Counted from the stretch's first letter, positions 33,921-43,368 are shown. The stretch: 64,000 bases of DNA from Euryarchaeota archaeon UBA462 (GCA_002506755.1 DAYD01000023.1:49517-113516), one strand, 5' to 3'. Program-made: numbers and translations. The notes: a model not told the origin generated them from the sequence alone.

Positions 33921-34724
33921 TTAAATATTAACAGAAAAACTACCATTTTCTTTCACAAATAATCTGTCCCCGTCTTTTAGTTGAATAATCTCCTCCGGAA
34001 GCTCGGGAATTTCAAAACCGTGATTCGAATTAGGTGATTTTGAAAAGTTATGCGTCACAAGAATTTGCACTTCAGGATGCCTTCTCCAGAATTCAATCAC
34101 ATCAGTTGGATTGTGGTGGTGGGGGCTATTTACGAAGTCAGGAACGCCCATCTCAATAATCACAACGTCCGAATCTTGGGTCATTTCTTCTATTTTTTGA
34201 CAAGGGCCCGAATCACCACAGTGGACCATACAGAAGCCACTCTCGTGGGATAGCTTGTATCCATGGGGGTCCGTCTCAGGCGTATGGCTCACTGGGAATC
34301 TCTCAAATCTCCAATTTGTCCCACTCAGATGTCCTGATTCTGCATGGTCCCAGGCTACTCCTTTTTTTATCTCATTATCTAGGCTTCCTGGAAATCCTAT
34401 TCTGCAAAGCTCACTCAATACATCGTATCCTCCGGGCCTACAATGGACAGACAATGGACCCTTCTTCCCATTGATGGCTCCCATCTTGTCTCTGTCGAGT
34501 AAGAGAAATGGGAAACCAAATGTGTGATCAGCATGCCAGTGTGTGAACAAAAGGTGGTTTAAATCACTGGGGGAAACACCTGCTATCCTAAGCTGAGGGA
34601 GGGCAGTGGGAGGGGAGTCAATCAATATCTCTCGATCTATCAATGCCAATGCATGCATCCTGCCCGGAGGGGAAAAAGCATTCCCAGTACCTAGGAAAAG
34701 GACCTCAGACACGGTTCTCGACAA
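33921..34724 (-). CDS. Metallo-beta-lactamase-fold hydrolase (RNase Z-like subfamily)
   Basis: A 267-aa MBL-fold protein. The metal motif THWHADHTFGFP (HxHxDH) lies near residue 60, VHCGDSGPC supplies a downstream Asp, and LVTHNFS supplies a late His. The N-terminus LFLGTGNAFSPPGR resembles RNase Z, arylsulfatase and phosphodiesterase-like members (LGTG plus HxHxDH). It lacks an obvious exosite arm, so true tRNase Z activity is doubtful. Its 3' end faces the cdc6 leader, so the gap is not its promoter. Confidence 0.85.
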   Translation of the reverse strand: MSRTVSEVLFLGTGNAFSPPGRMHALALIDREILIDSPPTALPQLRIAGVSPSDLNHLLFTHWHADHTFGFPFLLLDRDKMGAINGKKGPLSVHCRPGGYDVLSELCRIGFPGSLDNEIKKGVAWDHAESGHLSGTNWRFERFPVSHTPETDPHGYKLSHESGFCMVHCGDSGPCQKIEEMTQDSDVVIIEMGVPDFVNSPHHHNPTDVIEFWRRHPEVQILVTHNFSKSPNSNHGFEIPELPEEIIQLKDGDRLFVKENGSFSVNI

Positions 34725-34815
34725 TAGGCCCCTAACTTGATGCTTACCTTTCTTGGAGCTTGTTATCGCATTTTGTTCATAAGAGATGATTCACCCGGTA
34801 GGATTGGGTGTAGTC

Positions 34816-36096
34816 ATGGCTGATTGGTCCGCAAAGAACCCTTTCATGACAACGATATCCAATAACTTCGTTCTCAATGGCGAAGGCTCAAGGAAGGAGA
34901 CTAGGCACGTAGTGTTCGAGTTGAAGGATTCTGGACTAGAATATAAGGCAGGGGATGCATTAGGGGTTGTTCCACGATGTCCAACTGATCTGGTCGATGA
35001 GCTCCTAGAAAAACTCAATTTTTCCGGGGAGGAGGATGTCGAGACTCACCTAGGGGGGTGTACAATAAGGGAGGCTCTAACCGACAGGTACGAAATTCAT
35101 AGGGTATCAAAGAAATGGATAGAAGGTCTATCAAATAGAATCTCGGACCGATCAGGTCCTGTGGAAATGAAGATCGTCCGCAGACAGAGGTATTCATCTA
35201 ATGATGGATCATTAATTGTCGATTGGAAGAATGATTCTGGCCAAGGAGAGGTGCCCGAGGGGTATGTAGAGATCGGCTCAATTGGGGATAATTCTGCAAT
35301 TCTCCTAAATGAATTAGTTTCAGACAAGTCATCGATGGAGGATTACATATGGTCTAGAGACTATATTGATGCGATTTCCGATTTTAGAAATATGGGTTTC
35401 ACCCCCCAACAATTGATAGAGGGGATGGATCGATTAAAGCCAAGACTTTACTCGATAGCTAGTAGTCCGGAATTCGAGAAAGGCACAGTCCACCTAACAG
35501 TTGCCATCGTTAGATACAACCACCACGAAAGGGACAGAACGGGTCTTTGCACAGGATACATGGCGGATGAATGCGAAACCGGTGAGACAGAAGTGGGCGT
35601 TTTCATGTCACCCACCAGGTCATTTGTCCTCCCAGAAGACGGCTCCAAGGATATAATAATGGTTGGACCTGGAACGGGAATCGCACCTTTCAGAGCTTTC
35701 CTACAACAGAGGGAAATCGATAAATCTGAAGGGAGAAATTGGCTATTCTTTGGAGATTGGACCTCAAAGGGAGAGTACCTTTACGAGGAAGAAATGGAGG
35801 AATGGAAACACAGAGGGGTCATTACGAAACACGATCTTGCATGGTCTAGGGAAGGCGAAGAGAAGGTATATGTCCAACATCTCATGAAGAAGAATGGGCA
35901 GGAAATTTGGAATTGGATAGAAAATGGGGCCTACTTCTACGTTTGCGGAGACAAGCAATACATGGCGAAAGATGTACATCAAACTCTTATTGATATTTGT
36001 TCTGAATATGGGGGGATGAGTCCCGAAGAGTCCAAGGAATTTGTAGAGACAGGACTCATGAAAACCGAGAAAAGATACCTTAGGGACGTATACTGA
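34816..36096 (+). CDS. CysJ-like flavoprotein reductase (FAD/NADPH part only)
   Basis: Diflavin-reductase family protein with the FAD-binding and NADPH-binding domains of sulfite reductase CysJ or cytochrome P450 reductase. Motifs: LKPRLYSIASSP (FAD isoalloxazine), GLCTGYMAD, VGPGTGIAPFRAFLQQR and FFGDW (NADPH), and the C-terminal YFYVCGDKQYMAKDVHQTL. The flavodoxin (FMN) domain that normally precedes is absent: homology starts immediately at the FAD domain. 426 aa. Start ATG 34816 chosen by homology; an earlier in-frame ATG at 34786 is possible. Electron acceptor unknown; a separate flavodoxin could substitute. Confidence 0.88.
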   Translation: MADWSAKNPFMTTISNNFVLNGEGSRKETRHVVFELKDSGLEYKAGDALGVVPRCPTDLVDELLEKLNFSGEEDVETHLGGCTIREALTDRYEIHRVSKKWIEGLSNRISDRSGPVEMKIVRRQRYSSNDGSLIVDWKNDSGQGEVPEGYVEIGSIGDNSAILLNELVSDKSSMEDYIWSRDYIDAISDFRNMGFTPQQLIEGMDRLKPRLYSIASSPEFEKGTVHLTVAIVRYNHHERDRTGLCTGYMADECETGETEVGVFMSPTRSFVLPEDGSKDIIMVGPGTGIAPFRAFLQQREIDKSEGRNWLFFGDWTSKGEYLYEEEMEEWKHRGVITKHDLAWSREGEEKVYVQHLMKKNGQEIWNWIENGAYFYVCGDKQYMAKDVHQTLIDICSEYGGMSPEESKEFVETGLMKTEKRYLRDVY

Positions 36097-36138
36097 ACTG
36101 CCGATTCACTCATACAGAAGTACACTTGGCATAGTTCC

Positions 36139-37485
36139 GTGTTCCGGCGGGTCCTGATCGCTAACAGGGGCGAGATCGCCCTAAGGATAATCCGCTCTCT
36201 AAGGGAATTAGGTGTTGAATCAGTCGTAATTCACGGCCGAGAGGACCGGTTGTCCCTCCCAGTTAGGCTCGCAGATGAAGGCTATTTCATTCCAAGAGAT
36301 GACCCTCTAGCGACATATTTGGACATCGAAGCAATTGTATCCGCTGCTAAGGAGGTTGGAGCCGATGCGGTACATCCTGGATACGGATTCCTCTCAGAGA
36401 ATCCAACATTTGCGAAAAGACTTTCCGAGGAGGGAATAACATTCATTGGCCCATCAGAAGAATGTCTACGACTACTTGGAGACAAGATAGCTGCTAGGAA
36501 GTCAATGTCTGAGGCCGGTATTCCTATTGCAAGAGGAACGGAGAAACCGGTCTCTGATTATCAGGAAGCTCTCGGAGTAGCGACAGAGATAGGCTTCCCG
36601 ATCATGATCAAGGCTGCTTCTGGAGGAGGGGGTATTGGAATGCAGGTGGTCCAAGATGAAACTGAATTCGAGTCTGCCCTCAGACTATGCCAGGGAAGGG
36701 CGGAGTCAGCATTTGGTGATGGAAGGGTTTTCATCGAGGAATATGTGAGCCCCGCAGAGCACGTTGAATTCCAAGTTATTGCGGATGGCAAGAGCGCAAT
36801 ACACCTAGGAGAAAGGTTCTGCTCCATACAGAGGAGGCATCAGAAGATCGTTGAGGAGGGCCCGTGGCTATCTGAAGAGCAAAGGTTAGAGATTGGGTCC
36901 AAAGTGGTAGCGGGCGCAGAGGCAATAGGGTACAACGGATTAGCAACATTCGAATTTCTCAGGAGCAAGGGAGGCGAATTCTATTTCATGGAGGTAAACC
37001 CACGAGTCCAAGTCGAGCACACAGTTACCGAGATGATCACTGGTTTGGACTTAGTCTCCCTCGGCATAATGGTATCAGCCGGTGCAGAGTTGCCAATTTC
37101 TCAGGACCAAGTTGTTTTTTCAGGTCATGCGATTCAAGCGCGAATAAACGCAGAGAATCCATTCTCGCTTGAGCCATCGCCTGGCAAGCTATGGGAATGC
37201 CATTGGCCGGGAGGGCCCGGAGTCAGGGTAGAATCCCACGGTTTTTCTGGATACGACATGCCCGGCGCCTTCGACTCATTACTGGCAAAGGTGATCGCAT
37301 GGGCACCGACTAGGGAACAAGCAATAGCGAGGCTTGACTCTGCTTTAGACGAAACAATACTAATTGGTTTGGACACTCTTATCCCGCTCCACAAGGCAAT
37401 ATTGGCCGAGAAGAATTTCCTAGAAAGGAACATTACTATAGATTATTTGACAGAGCACCATGAATCGCTTTTAGGGGGAAAATGA
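36139..37485 (+). CDS. accC: Biotin carboxylase subunit (AccC/PccA-like)
   Basis: ATP-grasp enzyme that carboxylates biotin for acetyl- or propionyl-CoA carboxylase. It starts with GTG (MFRRVLIANRGEIALRIIR), has HPGYGFLSEN, the Gly-rich loop KAASGGGGIGMQ, RRHQKIVEE, FMEVNPRVQVEHTVTEM and RINAENPF. 448 aa is the single-domain form without biotin carrier. The carboxyltransferase and BCCP subunits are not adjacent. A PfkB kinase follows after 1 bp. Confidence 0.95.
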   Translation: MFRRVLIANRGEIALRIIRSLRELGVESVVIHGREDRLSLPVRLADEGYFIPRDDPLATYLDIEAIVSAAKEVGADAVHPGYGFLSENPTFAKRLSEEGITFIGPSEECLRLLGDKIAARKSMSEAGIPIARGTEKPVSDYQEALGVATEIGFPIMIKAASGGGGIGMQVVQDETEFESALRLCQGRAESAFGDGRVFIEEYVSPAEHVEFQVIADGKSAIHLGERFCSIQRRHQKIVEEGPWLSEEQRLEIGSKVVAGAEAIGYNGLATFEFLRSKGGEFYFMEVNPRVQVEHTVTEMITGLDLVSLGIMVSAGAELPISQDQVVFSGHAIQARINAENPFSLEPSPGKLWECHWPGGPGVRVESHGFSGYDMPGAFDSLLAKVIAWAPTREQAIARLDSALDETILIGLDTLIPLHKAILAEKNFLERNITIDYLTEHHESLLGGK

Positions 37486-37486
37486 A

Positions 37487-38449
37487 ATGGATTTGGTGAT
37501 TGTGGGAAGCATCGGGTATGATGACATAGAAACTCCTGAGGCTAGTGGCTCGGACATCCTCGGTGGCTCAGCAGTTCACGCAGGTGTTTCCGCTTCATTC
37601 CACCTACCAGAGGTCCCCGGAATTAGCCCTAGAGTTGGCTTGGTCTCACCAGTTGGGAGGGACTTCTCAGAGACTCATCAATCAATGTTAGAAGGACTTG
37701 GAATAGACTTCTCGGGTGTTCAGAGGCTTCCCGGAAACACATTCAGATGGTCTGGCAAGTATCAGGGAGATATGGAACAAGTCGAGACAATCAGCACAGA
37801 GGTCAACGTGCTTGGTGATTTCGATCCGCGCATCCCTGCTCCTTGGTTATCTCCGGGGGTGCTCTTCTGCGCAAACACCCATCCCGCCTCACAAGTTTCT
37901 GTTTTTGATCAGTGTCCCAAAGCGGAAATTACAGCAGTTGACACATTTATGTTGTGGATTGACACGGAGTTTGAGCAACTTTCTCTAGCACTAAGGAAGG
38001 CAGACATCGCCATCCTGAATGAGGAGGAGGTATGTGCAATATCTGGACAGAATATTTTCACCAAGGCAATTTCACCAATACTTTCTGGTGCCGCCTTACA
38101 CGGTGGTGAGTCTGCAGGCCCCGGACCAAGAGGACTAGTGATCAAGAGAGGTTCTTCAGGTGTATTTGCCCACCTTCCTTGCGGAATTATTGCTCTCCCA
38201 GCCTTCCCAGTAGAAGACGTGATCGACCCGACTGGCTGCGGAGACTCCTTCGCCGGTGCTCTTCTAGCAAATATAGCAGGAATCAATGGGGCACTCAATG
38301 ACTTGGAGAAGATGAGGGCTGCTATGTTACATGCCATAGTCACGTCTTCCTTCACAATCGGGGGCCTCGGATCAAATAAGCTTAGAGATCTAGAGAGAGG
38401 AGCTTACCATGCTCGTATGGATCGATATAGAAGAATGGTTGGGCTATGA
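37487..38449 (+). CDS. PfkB-family carbohydrate or nucleoside kinase
   Basis: Ribokinase-like kinase of 320 aa. GGSAVHAGVSA is the first PfkB signature; the second is VIDPTGCGDSFAGALLANIAG with the catalytic Asp and anion hole. Substrate is uncertain: the family covers ribose, adenosine, fructose and others. The accC gene is 1 bp upstream, so the two should share a transcript, although their functions do not connect in an obvious way. The 3' end abuts the convergent 565-aa-class gene with no gap. Confidence 0.88.
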   Translation: MDLVIVGSIGYDDIETPEASGSDILGGSAVHAGVSASFHLPEVPGISPRVGLVSPVGRDFSETHQSMLEGLGIDFSGVQRLPGNTFRWSGKYQGDMEQVETISTEVNVLGDFDPRIPAPWLSPGVLFCANTHPASQVSVFDQCPKAEITAVDTFMLWIDTEFEQLSLALRKADIAILNEEEVCAISGQNIFTKAISPILSGAALHGGESAGPGPRGLVIKRGSSGVFAHLPCGIIALPAFPVEDVIDPTGCGDSFAGALLANIAGINGALNDLEKMRAAMLHAIVTSSFTIGGLGSNKLRDLERGAYHARMDRYRRMVGL

Positions 38450-40081
38450 TCAGCCCAATCTTCTTAATCCGGGAAGAGGATAGGGATCTTCCTCGGAAGA
38501 GGTGGCTCTAAGTTGGTTAAATCTCAAGTTATCAGTGGATAATTCCAGAAGTCTAGGTGGCTCTTCTTCGTCATTAGAAAGCTTGCCCACTATTTCATCC
38601 AGCTTGTCTCTAGCAGTGTTTGGCTCGCTTGAGCTTCTAATTGTGCGAATCATCGAACTTACCTCCGCTTGGTGGTCCTGGTCACTTCTGAGTCTCATGT
38701 GCTGAGAACTCTGGAATCTTTTGATTTGAAACTCATTAGCCGACTCCTTGTCAGATTGTCTTCGTCGATTTTGACTGGTTCCCGGACTCAGCAACCTACC
38801 GAGCCAGCCACCAGAGAATCCCCTCTTTTCGGACCTTGAACCAGATACTCTATTCCGGGACATAGTGGATGCCAGCCTATTCAAAGCAGGGTAGTCCTCG
38901 AGTTTAGGAGCCTTTACTTCCAATTCTTTCAGGTTCTGTACTCTTAGCTCCTGCCTAGCTCTTGCTTGTTTCACCACTCCAGCCCTGCACTCTTCTCTGA
39001 CCGCCTCTTCAGTCGGAGGGGGCAAAATTGGACTACTGTAGGGTTCGGAAGGTCTGCCAAACTCATCATGTGCTCTTTTTATCATTTCAGCACTCGACGG
39101 CAATCTAGATGTAATTTCTGATCCATCGGGATCTGAGTAATTGCCGAACAAGTTAATATTCTCGCTAGGGACATCCTCCTTTGGTGGTTCGGAGTCAAAT
39201 AATCCACCAGGTGCGAACATGTCCAATCCTCGAGTAGCTTCTGATAGAACTGAATCCATCCTGTTCTCATCGGGTTTTACAATTTCTTTCTCTTGGTACC
39301 AGTTTGGTGCCTCTCTGCCGCCCCAAGCACGCTCGTATGCATTCTGCTTAGGTTCCGAATACATTTCAGAGGACCTAGAAGAAAGACTAGAAGCAGAGCC
39401 CTCCTCAATTCTGTTTTTGTTAGAATGAAATTCAAACGAATTAATTCCAGTTGTCCGCTCTAGCCCAAAGTCGATAATCTCTGAGTTTTCTGTCTTTTCT
39501 TCTTTTGGCTGATTAGTATCCAAAACACGAGGAAGTGCCGCCATCGCTGGTTTTCCTAAAAGTCCAGTAGCATCTCTGAAAGCAGGGAAAGTAGGCAGTT
39601 CAGTTTCTAGGCTCTCTAGCCCAACCAGTGCCTCGCCAATAGGAGTTCCGTGCCTCAATCTGTCTACTAGCATGCATAGCTTGAGAAGATTGGCCTCACT
39701 TCCAGAAATGAGGTGTCGGTCACCGGATCCGGTCTCTATGGCTAGAATGGCGTATCTGGACACAATGTTTGCTAGGATACAAGAGAATCCCAGTAATACC
39801 GCAAGCCAGCTTAATGGAGGAACTATTGTCGTCATCCCCAGGTATATTCCTATAATTCCTAGCAGTACTGTCCCAGAGGGAAGGATGGGTACCTTGAGGT
39901 GCCTCATCCTATCTATCGCTGCGAGATCAAGTCGAAATCCCTTGCCATCAAATCTTTCTATGGTTAGCTGGCGCTCGGTGACCACTGCGCAAAATTTCCC
40001 TCTCGCCCCGACCAAATAGAGGCCGCCGATTAGCTCGGCACTCCTCTCATCGGTCGGGCCACTAGGCCCGGCTGAGTACAT
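38450..40081 (-). CDS. Two-pass membrane protein with long charged tail, unknown
   Basis: 543 aa from the Met at 40081; a Met at 40147 is also in frame. The N-terminal part (about 20-60) is soluble, then two hydrophobic helices (ILPSGTVLLGIIGIYLG and LSWLAVLLGFSCILANIVS) lead into a small domain and a long, low-complexity, Ser/Glu/Arg-rich region of about 350 residues with SRSEKRGFSGGWLGRLLSP. Such layout suggests a membrane-anchored adapter. No family recognised. Convergent with the PfkB kinase gene. Confidence 0.75.
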   Translation of the reverse strand: MYSAGPSGPTDERSAELIGGLYLVGARGKFCAVVTERQLTIERFDGKGFRLDLAAIDRMRHLKVPILPSGTVLLGIIGIYLGMTTIVPPLSWLAVLLGFSCILANIVSRYAILAIETGSGDRHLISGSEANLLKLCMLVDRLRHGTPIGEALVGLESLETELPTFPAFRDATGLLGKPAMAALPRVLDTNQPKEEKTENSEIIDFGLERTTGINSFEFHSNKNRIEEGSASSLSSRSSEMYSEPKQNAYERAWGGREAPNWYQEKEIVKPDENRMDSVLSEATRGLDMFAPGGLFDSEPPKEDVPSENINLFGNYSDPDGSEITSRLPSSAEMIKRAHDEFGRPSEPYSSPILPPPTEEAVREECRAGVVKQARARQELRVQNLKELEVKAPKLEDYPALNRLASTMSRNRVSGSRSEKRGFSGGWLGRLLSPGTSQNRRRQSDKESANEFQIKRFQSSQHMRLRSDQDHQAEVSSMIRTIRSSSEPNTARDKLDEIVGKLSNDEEEPPRLLELSTDNLRFNQLRATSSEEDPYPLPGLRRLG

Positions 40082-40180
40082 CCGGAGGGAGCAGCCGCAA
40101 ACATAGGGTATAAGTCCATGGGAAATCAAAGTACTAGATTTAATCACTTTGCAGGTAATTGATGATCGCCAAATTATGCT

Positions 40181-40657
40181 CTAACCCATTGCTTCCCTAG
40201 CCGCCGCTGCCCTTCCCCACATCTCTTTTTCTTCCTCTGTCTCAGGAACGAATTGGGGGATATTTACCGGCTTCATTGATTCGTCTACAGCAACCATGAA
40301 GAAGAAGCCAGAGCATATTTCCTCTCCAACCCACTCGGACCTCGACAGTCTACATGATGTCACATGTATCCCTGCTGTCCTTGGGGAAGTCCAAACTACC
40401 CTTGCAGTGGTTCTGATTACATCACCTTGGAAGGCAGGTCTTCTGAATTTTAGCGCGTCTACGGACACAGTGACGAATTCCCTATGCGCAAACTTGGATG
40501 CGCACATGCCAGCAGCCGTGTCCATTATTGACATCAACCTACCACCGAATAGTGTATCCAGAGCGTTGGTATGGCCTGGAAAAACCTCATCCAGTAGCAC
40601 AACGGGCTCAAGCGAGAACGGCGCATCGTCGCCCATCATTACTTCTCGGACAACCAT
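40181..40657 (-). CDS. Hotdog-fold acyl-CoA thioesterase (YciA-like)
   Basis: Hydrolyses acyl-CoA to free acid and CoA. 158 aa, with the YciA/BFIT-type motif NALDTLFGGRLMSIMDTAAGMCASKF, where Asn/Gly/Asp-type catalytic positions lie, then VSVDALKFRRPAFQGDVIR. The start could be one of several nearby Mets (40657, 40639, 40636). It is divergent from the 40740 gene and downstream of no visible operon partner. A general acyl-CoA housekeeping role is likely. Confidence 0.87.
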   Translation of the reverse strand: MVVREVMMGDDAPFSLEPVVLLDEVFPGHTNALDTLFGGRLMSIMDTAAGMCASKFAHREFVTVSVDALKFRRPAFQGDVIRTTARVVWTSPRTAGIHVTSCRLSRSEWVGEEICSGFFFMVAVDESMKPVNIPQFVPETEEEKEMWGRAAAAREAMG

Positions 40658-40739
40658 CCGTCTTGAATCCTACAGTGATGGGAGCCGTCCAAAAGCCATT
40701 TACCGCTGCCTTCAATCGAAGGTCTAGCCTCGGAGACTT

Positions 40740-41546
40740 GTGATTGTGCCCGAGCTTAGATGGGAAATGACAGTTTTTGACGATCCCTTGGGGGGCAAGA
40801 TAGTCCTATGGCCATATTTGCCTTGCGTGAGGATGCCAGCGAAAATGAGGCCGAGGGAGTGGGATGGGCTTGCTCTTCTTTGCTCCGAGGATGAGGTACA
40901 ATCACTCCGAGAGGAAGAGGACCAAGATAAGACCAGCCCAGGGATACATGTGGAGTCCGCTTCTGCGTCCGGAACCACATTGGGAATGCTTGTCAAGGAC
41001 CTTCAGGAACTAGACATAGACGGACCTTCGATACCTGATCCAGAGAGAATCAGACTACTGAGGCATGCTGAAAACTCTAGAGGTGGAATGCCAATATATC
41101 CTATAGAACCTGATATAGAAGACGAAGATTGGGCAGATTTGCAGTCTAAGTGGGCTGATGAACAGGTTAAGCTTAGAAATTTGATTGCTACTATAGGCAG
41201 ATCTAGGAGATGGGCAAAGACGAGAAAAGGCGCTATTTCGATGGTAAATAGATCAAAGTGGGCGACTCCAGATCTAGGGGCAGCTGCAACTGTTTGCTAT
41301 GCATGGTGGTCAGAGGAGGGAATGGCTCTGACGGAGGAGCTTTCAAGGATAAGAACAAGACGGATTTCATCTAGATTAAGGGGTGCACTGGCAGATATGC
41401 GCGATCTAAGTGGTAAGGAACCTAATTGGTGGGATAGCGATAGCGGACCGATACTGCTGACTCCAGTTCAGCAAGCATACTTGCCTAGTCTTCAGAATAG
41501 CCTATTTGCCTGTGAGGATGTCGAGAAGGTGGTGAGAGAGGGGTGA
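40740..41546 (+). CDS. Hypothetical protein, upstream partner of TBP-like gene
   Basis: I do not recognise this 268-aa protein. It starts with GTG (MIVPELRWEMTVF), is acidic and Trp-rich, and residues about 135-230 look helical with basic patches (RSRRWAKTRKGAISMVNRSKW, SRIRTRRISSRLRGALAD). No membrane helix or signal peptide. Its stop overlaps the GTG of the TBP-like gene (GTGA), so the products are probably made in step; a DNA- or transcription-related role is a guess from this only. Confidence 0.68.
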   Translation: MIVPELRWEMTVFDDPLGGKIVLWPYLPCVRMPAKMRPREWDGLALLCSEDEVQSLREEEDQDKTSPGIHVESASASGTTLGMLVKDLQELDIDGPSIPDPERIRLLRHAENSRGGMPIYPIEPDIEDEDWADLQSKWADEQVKLRNLIATIGRSRRWAKTRKGAISMVNRSKWATPDLGAAATVCYAWWSEEGMALTEELSRIRTRRISSRLRGALADMRDLSGKEPNWWDSDSGPILLTPVQQAYLPSLQNSLFACEDVEKVVREG

Positions 41547-42067
41547 GTGGCGAAATTCAATTCTCGATTGAGACACAATCTTTCAGGGCAACCCCCTCCG
41601 AACCGGTTTCTATTTCTGATGCAGTTGACCTTGGGGGTGCTAGCACAAACGGAGAATACGCAGTCATAGAACACGAGGAGCCTCGAGCCATGATAGTGAT
41701 CGGGCCAGACGGTACTCTGTTGATTCATGGAATATCTGATATCGATGCCGCCACCATGATTGCAGAGGAGATCCTACTGAGAATGGGTATGTCAGAAAGT
41801 GGCTTGATCATGGAGCAAGGAGAGGTTCTAGCAAGCTTCTCTATTGGAAAAGCTGTATTATTCGAGTTAGCAGCAGCTAGATTTTCCTCTGCGGATCATG
41901 ACATAAGGCTAGACGCGCTCAGGATTGACGCCCAACGACACAATTGCACTATACTTCTGTTTAGCAACGGCAAAGGAGTTGTCATGGGACAATCCTCTAG
42001 GAAGGTTGCTGAGATGGCTGCCTCGTACTGGATGTCCAGACTCGAGGAAGAAGGAGCTCTGGCGTGA
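41543..42067 (+). CDS. Divergent TATA-binding-protein-like protein
   Basis: A 174-aa protein with the two-fold repeat plan of TBP. Second repeat (about 90-168) aligns best: VLASFSIGKAVLFELAAARF, then CTILLFSNGKGVVMGQSSRKVAEMAASYW, echoing TBP's LIFxSGKVVxTGAKS. The first repeat is degraded: PRAMIVIGPDGTLLIHGISDID replaces LIFSSGK. Of the four DNA-kinking Phe of TBP only the one in LLFSNGK is clearly kept. Starts with GTG overlapping the previous stop; the next gene begins 4 bp later. It may be a TBP paralogue or a protein using the fold for another ligand; fold call by eye. Confidence 0.62.
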   Translation: MSGEIQFSIETQSFRATPSEPVSISDAVDLGGASTNGEYAVIEHEEPRAMIVIGPDGTLLIHGISDIDAATMIAEEILLRMGMSESGLIMEQGEVLASFSIGKAVLFELAAARFSSADHDIRLDALRIDAQRHNCTILLFSNGKGVVMGQSSRKVAEMAASYWMSRLEEEGALA

Positions 42068-42071
42068 GAAG

Positions 42072-42956
42072 ATGATCGAAGGAGGCAGGTGGATTGGACC
42101 TGTAATGGATCAGCATATCCACCTCGATAGGTCAAATAGATTTCTTGACGCGACCTCTGAATTTGCAAATGCTGGAGGAACGGCGATCATGCTTGTACAC
42201 AAACCAAACTTCTCCGGTTCACTACCAATTGACATAGAGGGGTATAGGGAGGCGTACACAGAAACGGTCTCGATGGCAGAAGAAGTAAGGAGAAAGAATG
42301 GTTTGATTGTTGGCGTTGCTCTAGGTCCTCACCCCGTTTCATGGGAAAAGCAGATCAAATATCTGGGAATCGATAGATCGACAGAACTTCACCTCGAGGC
42401 CGTGGGTCTGGCACTAGATATGATAGATTCGGGGGAGGCGAACTGTCTAGGAGAGGTCGGAAGACCTCACTACCCAGTGGACAGAAGCACTTGGGATGCT
42501 GCCAATGAACTCCTAGGGGAAGTCCTCTCCATGGCCTCTTCTGCCGGAGTCTCGGTTCAGTTGCACGTAGAGGATAAAGGGGAGCGTACCTGTAGAGAGA
42601 TTAGAGACCTGTGTCGTTCCTCCGGCTTGCCGCCACACAGGGCCGTGAGGCATTTTGCTCCTGCAGATATTAGCTCAAATTTCACCCATGGACTATCCGC
42701 CACGGTTAATGTTGGAAAAGGGAGTATTGATGCTCTCGTCAGCACGATCAATGATTCTAGGGCGCCTTGGGGGATGGAAACAGACTACCTCGACGATCCC
42801 CAAAGGCCAGGAGCCGTATTAGGTCCAAAGACGGTTCCAAAGAGAACTAAGGAGCTTTGCTCCAAGCTTATTTCCCGTGGGTGGTCTGATTCAGAGGTTG
42901 AGTCACTTTTAGAAAATGTGCATGCCAAATGGCCAAGTTCACTCTATGGTATCTGA
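42072..42956 (+). CDS. TatD-related metal-dependent hydrolase (COG1099-like)
   Basis: Amidohydrolase-superfamily protein, 294 aa. DQHIHLDRSNRF supplies the HxH metal pair, VGVALGPHPVSW another His, GEVGRPHYP a Glu and His, and VQLHVEDK and RAVRHFAP further His. The ordering matches archaeal TatD-like hydrolases of unknown substrate rather than a defined nuclease. ATG at 42072 lies 4 bp after the TBP-like stop, so this is the third gene of one run. Confidence 0.83.
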   Translation: MIEGGRWIGPVMDQHIHLDRSNRFLDATSEFANAGGTAIMLVHKPNFSGSLPIDIEGYREAYTETVSMAEEVRRKNGLIVGVALGPHPVSWEKQIKYLGIDRSTELHLEAVGLALDMIDSGEANCLGEVGRPHYPVDRSTWDAANELLGEVLSMASSAGVSVQLHVEDKGERTCREIRDLCRSSGLPPHRAVRHFAPADISSNFTHGLSATVNVGKGSIDALVSTINDSRAPWGMETDYLDDPQRPGAVLGPKTVPKRTKELCSKLISRGWSDSEVESLLENVHAKWPSSLYGI

Positions 42957-43184
42957 GGGAAATCTAAGCTTAGGGGCCATTAGCATAACAGCACCCATAC
43001 AGAACATGACTAGAGACAGCAACATGAACTGAAGCTCACCCAGCGGAATTGGAGATCCTAGAGACTCCATGCTCATCCTCCATAGAGGGCCATTGATTGG
43101 GAGAAACATGATCATCACCACCGCCCCCAGCTTCTGCCTTGCCAACATATTCATTCGTGCGTGGCATCTCTTTTCAAATCTCAT
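42939..43184 (-). CDS. Small two-helix membrane protein
   Basis: An 81-aa basic protein with two hydrophobic segments (LGAVVMIMFLPINGPLW and LQFMLLSLVMFCMGAVMLMAP). It overlaps the convergent hydrolase end by 18 bp and sits beside a tRNA gene. No family recognised. Length and hydrophobicity favour a real gene, but support is limited to reading frame and membrane pattern. Confidence 0.55.
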   Translation of the reverse strand: MRFEKRCHARMNMLARQKLGAVVMIMFLPINGPLWRMSMESLGSPIPLGELQFMLLSLVMFCMGAVMLMAPKLRFPSDTIE

Positions 43185-43230
43185 TATCGACCGAATCGAT
43201 TTAGAGAGCCCCTCGGGTCCCAGCCTCTAT

Positions 43231-43305
43231 GCGCCTGTAGTGAAGGGGTTATCACAAGAGGTTTCCAACCTCTTGTCCCGGGTTCGAATCCCGGCGGGCG
43301 CACCA
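43231..43305 (+). tRNA. tRNA-Gly (anticodon TCC)
   Basis: Cloverleaf read directly: acceptor GCGCCTG pairs with CGGGCGC, D stem GTGA with TCAC, anticodon stem AGAGG with CCTCT around loop TTTCCAA (anticodon TCC, glycine GGA codons), and T stem CCGGG with CCCGG around TTCGAAT. Discriminator A at 43302; the 3' CCA (43303-43305) is encoded. No intron. Confidence 0.96.
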
Positions 43306-43368
43306 ACAATGAATTATGCTAAGCACTTTATGTGAAGGGTTGAAACACAACCTCCATTCGCCCCCCAT

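Noticed and set aside
40296..40727. 143-aa plus-strand frame opposite the thioesterase
   Set aside because: Shadow of the hotdog thioesterase; no independent support.
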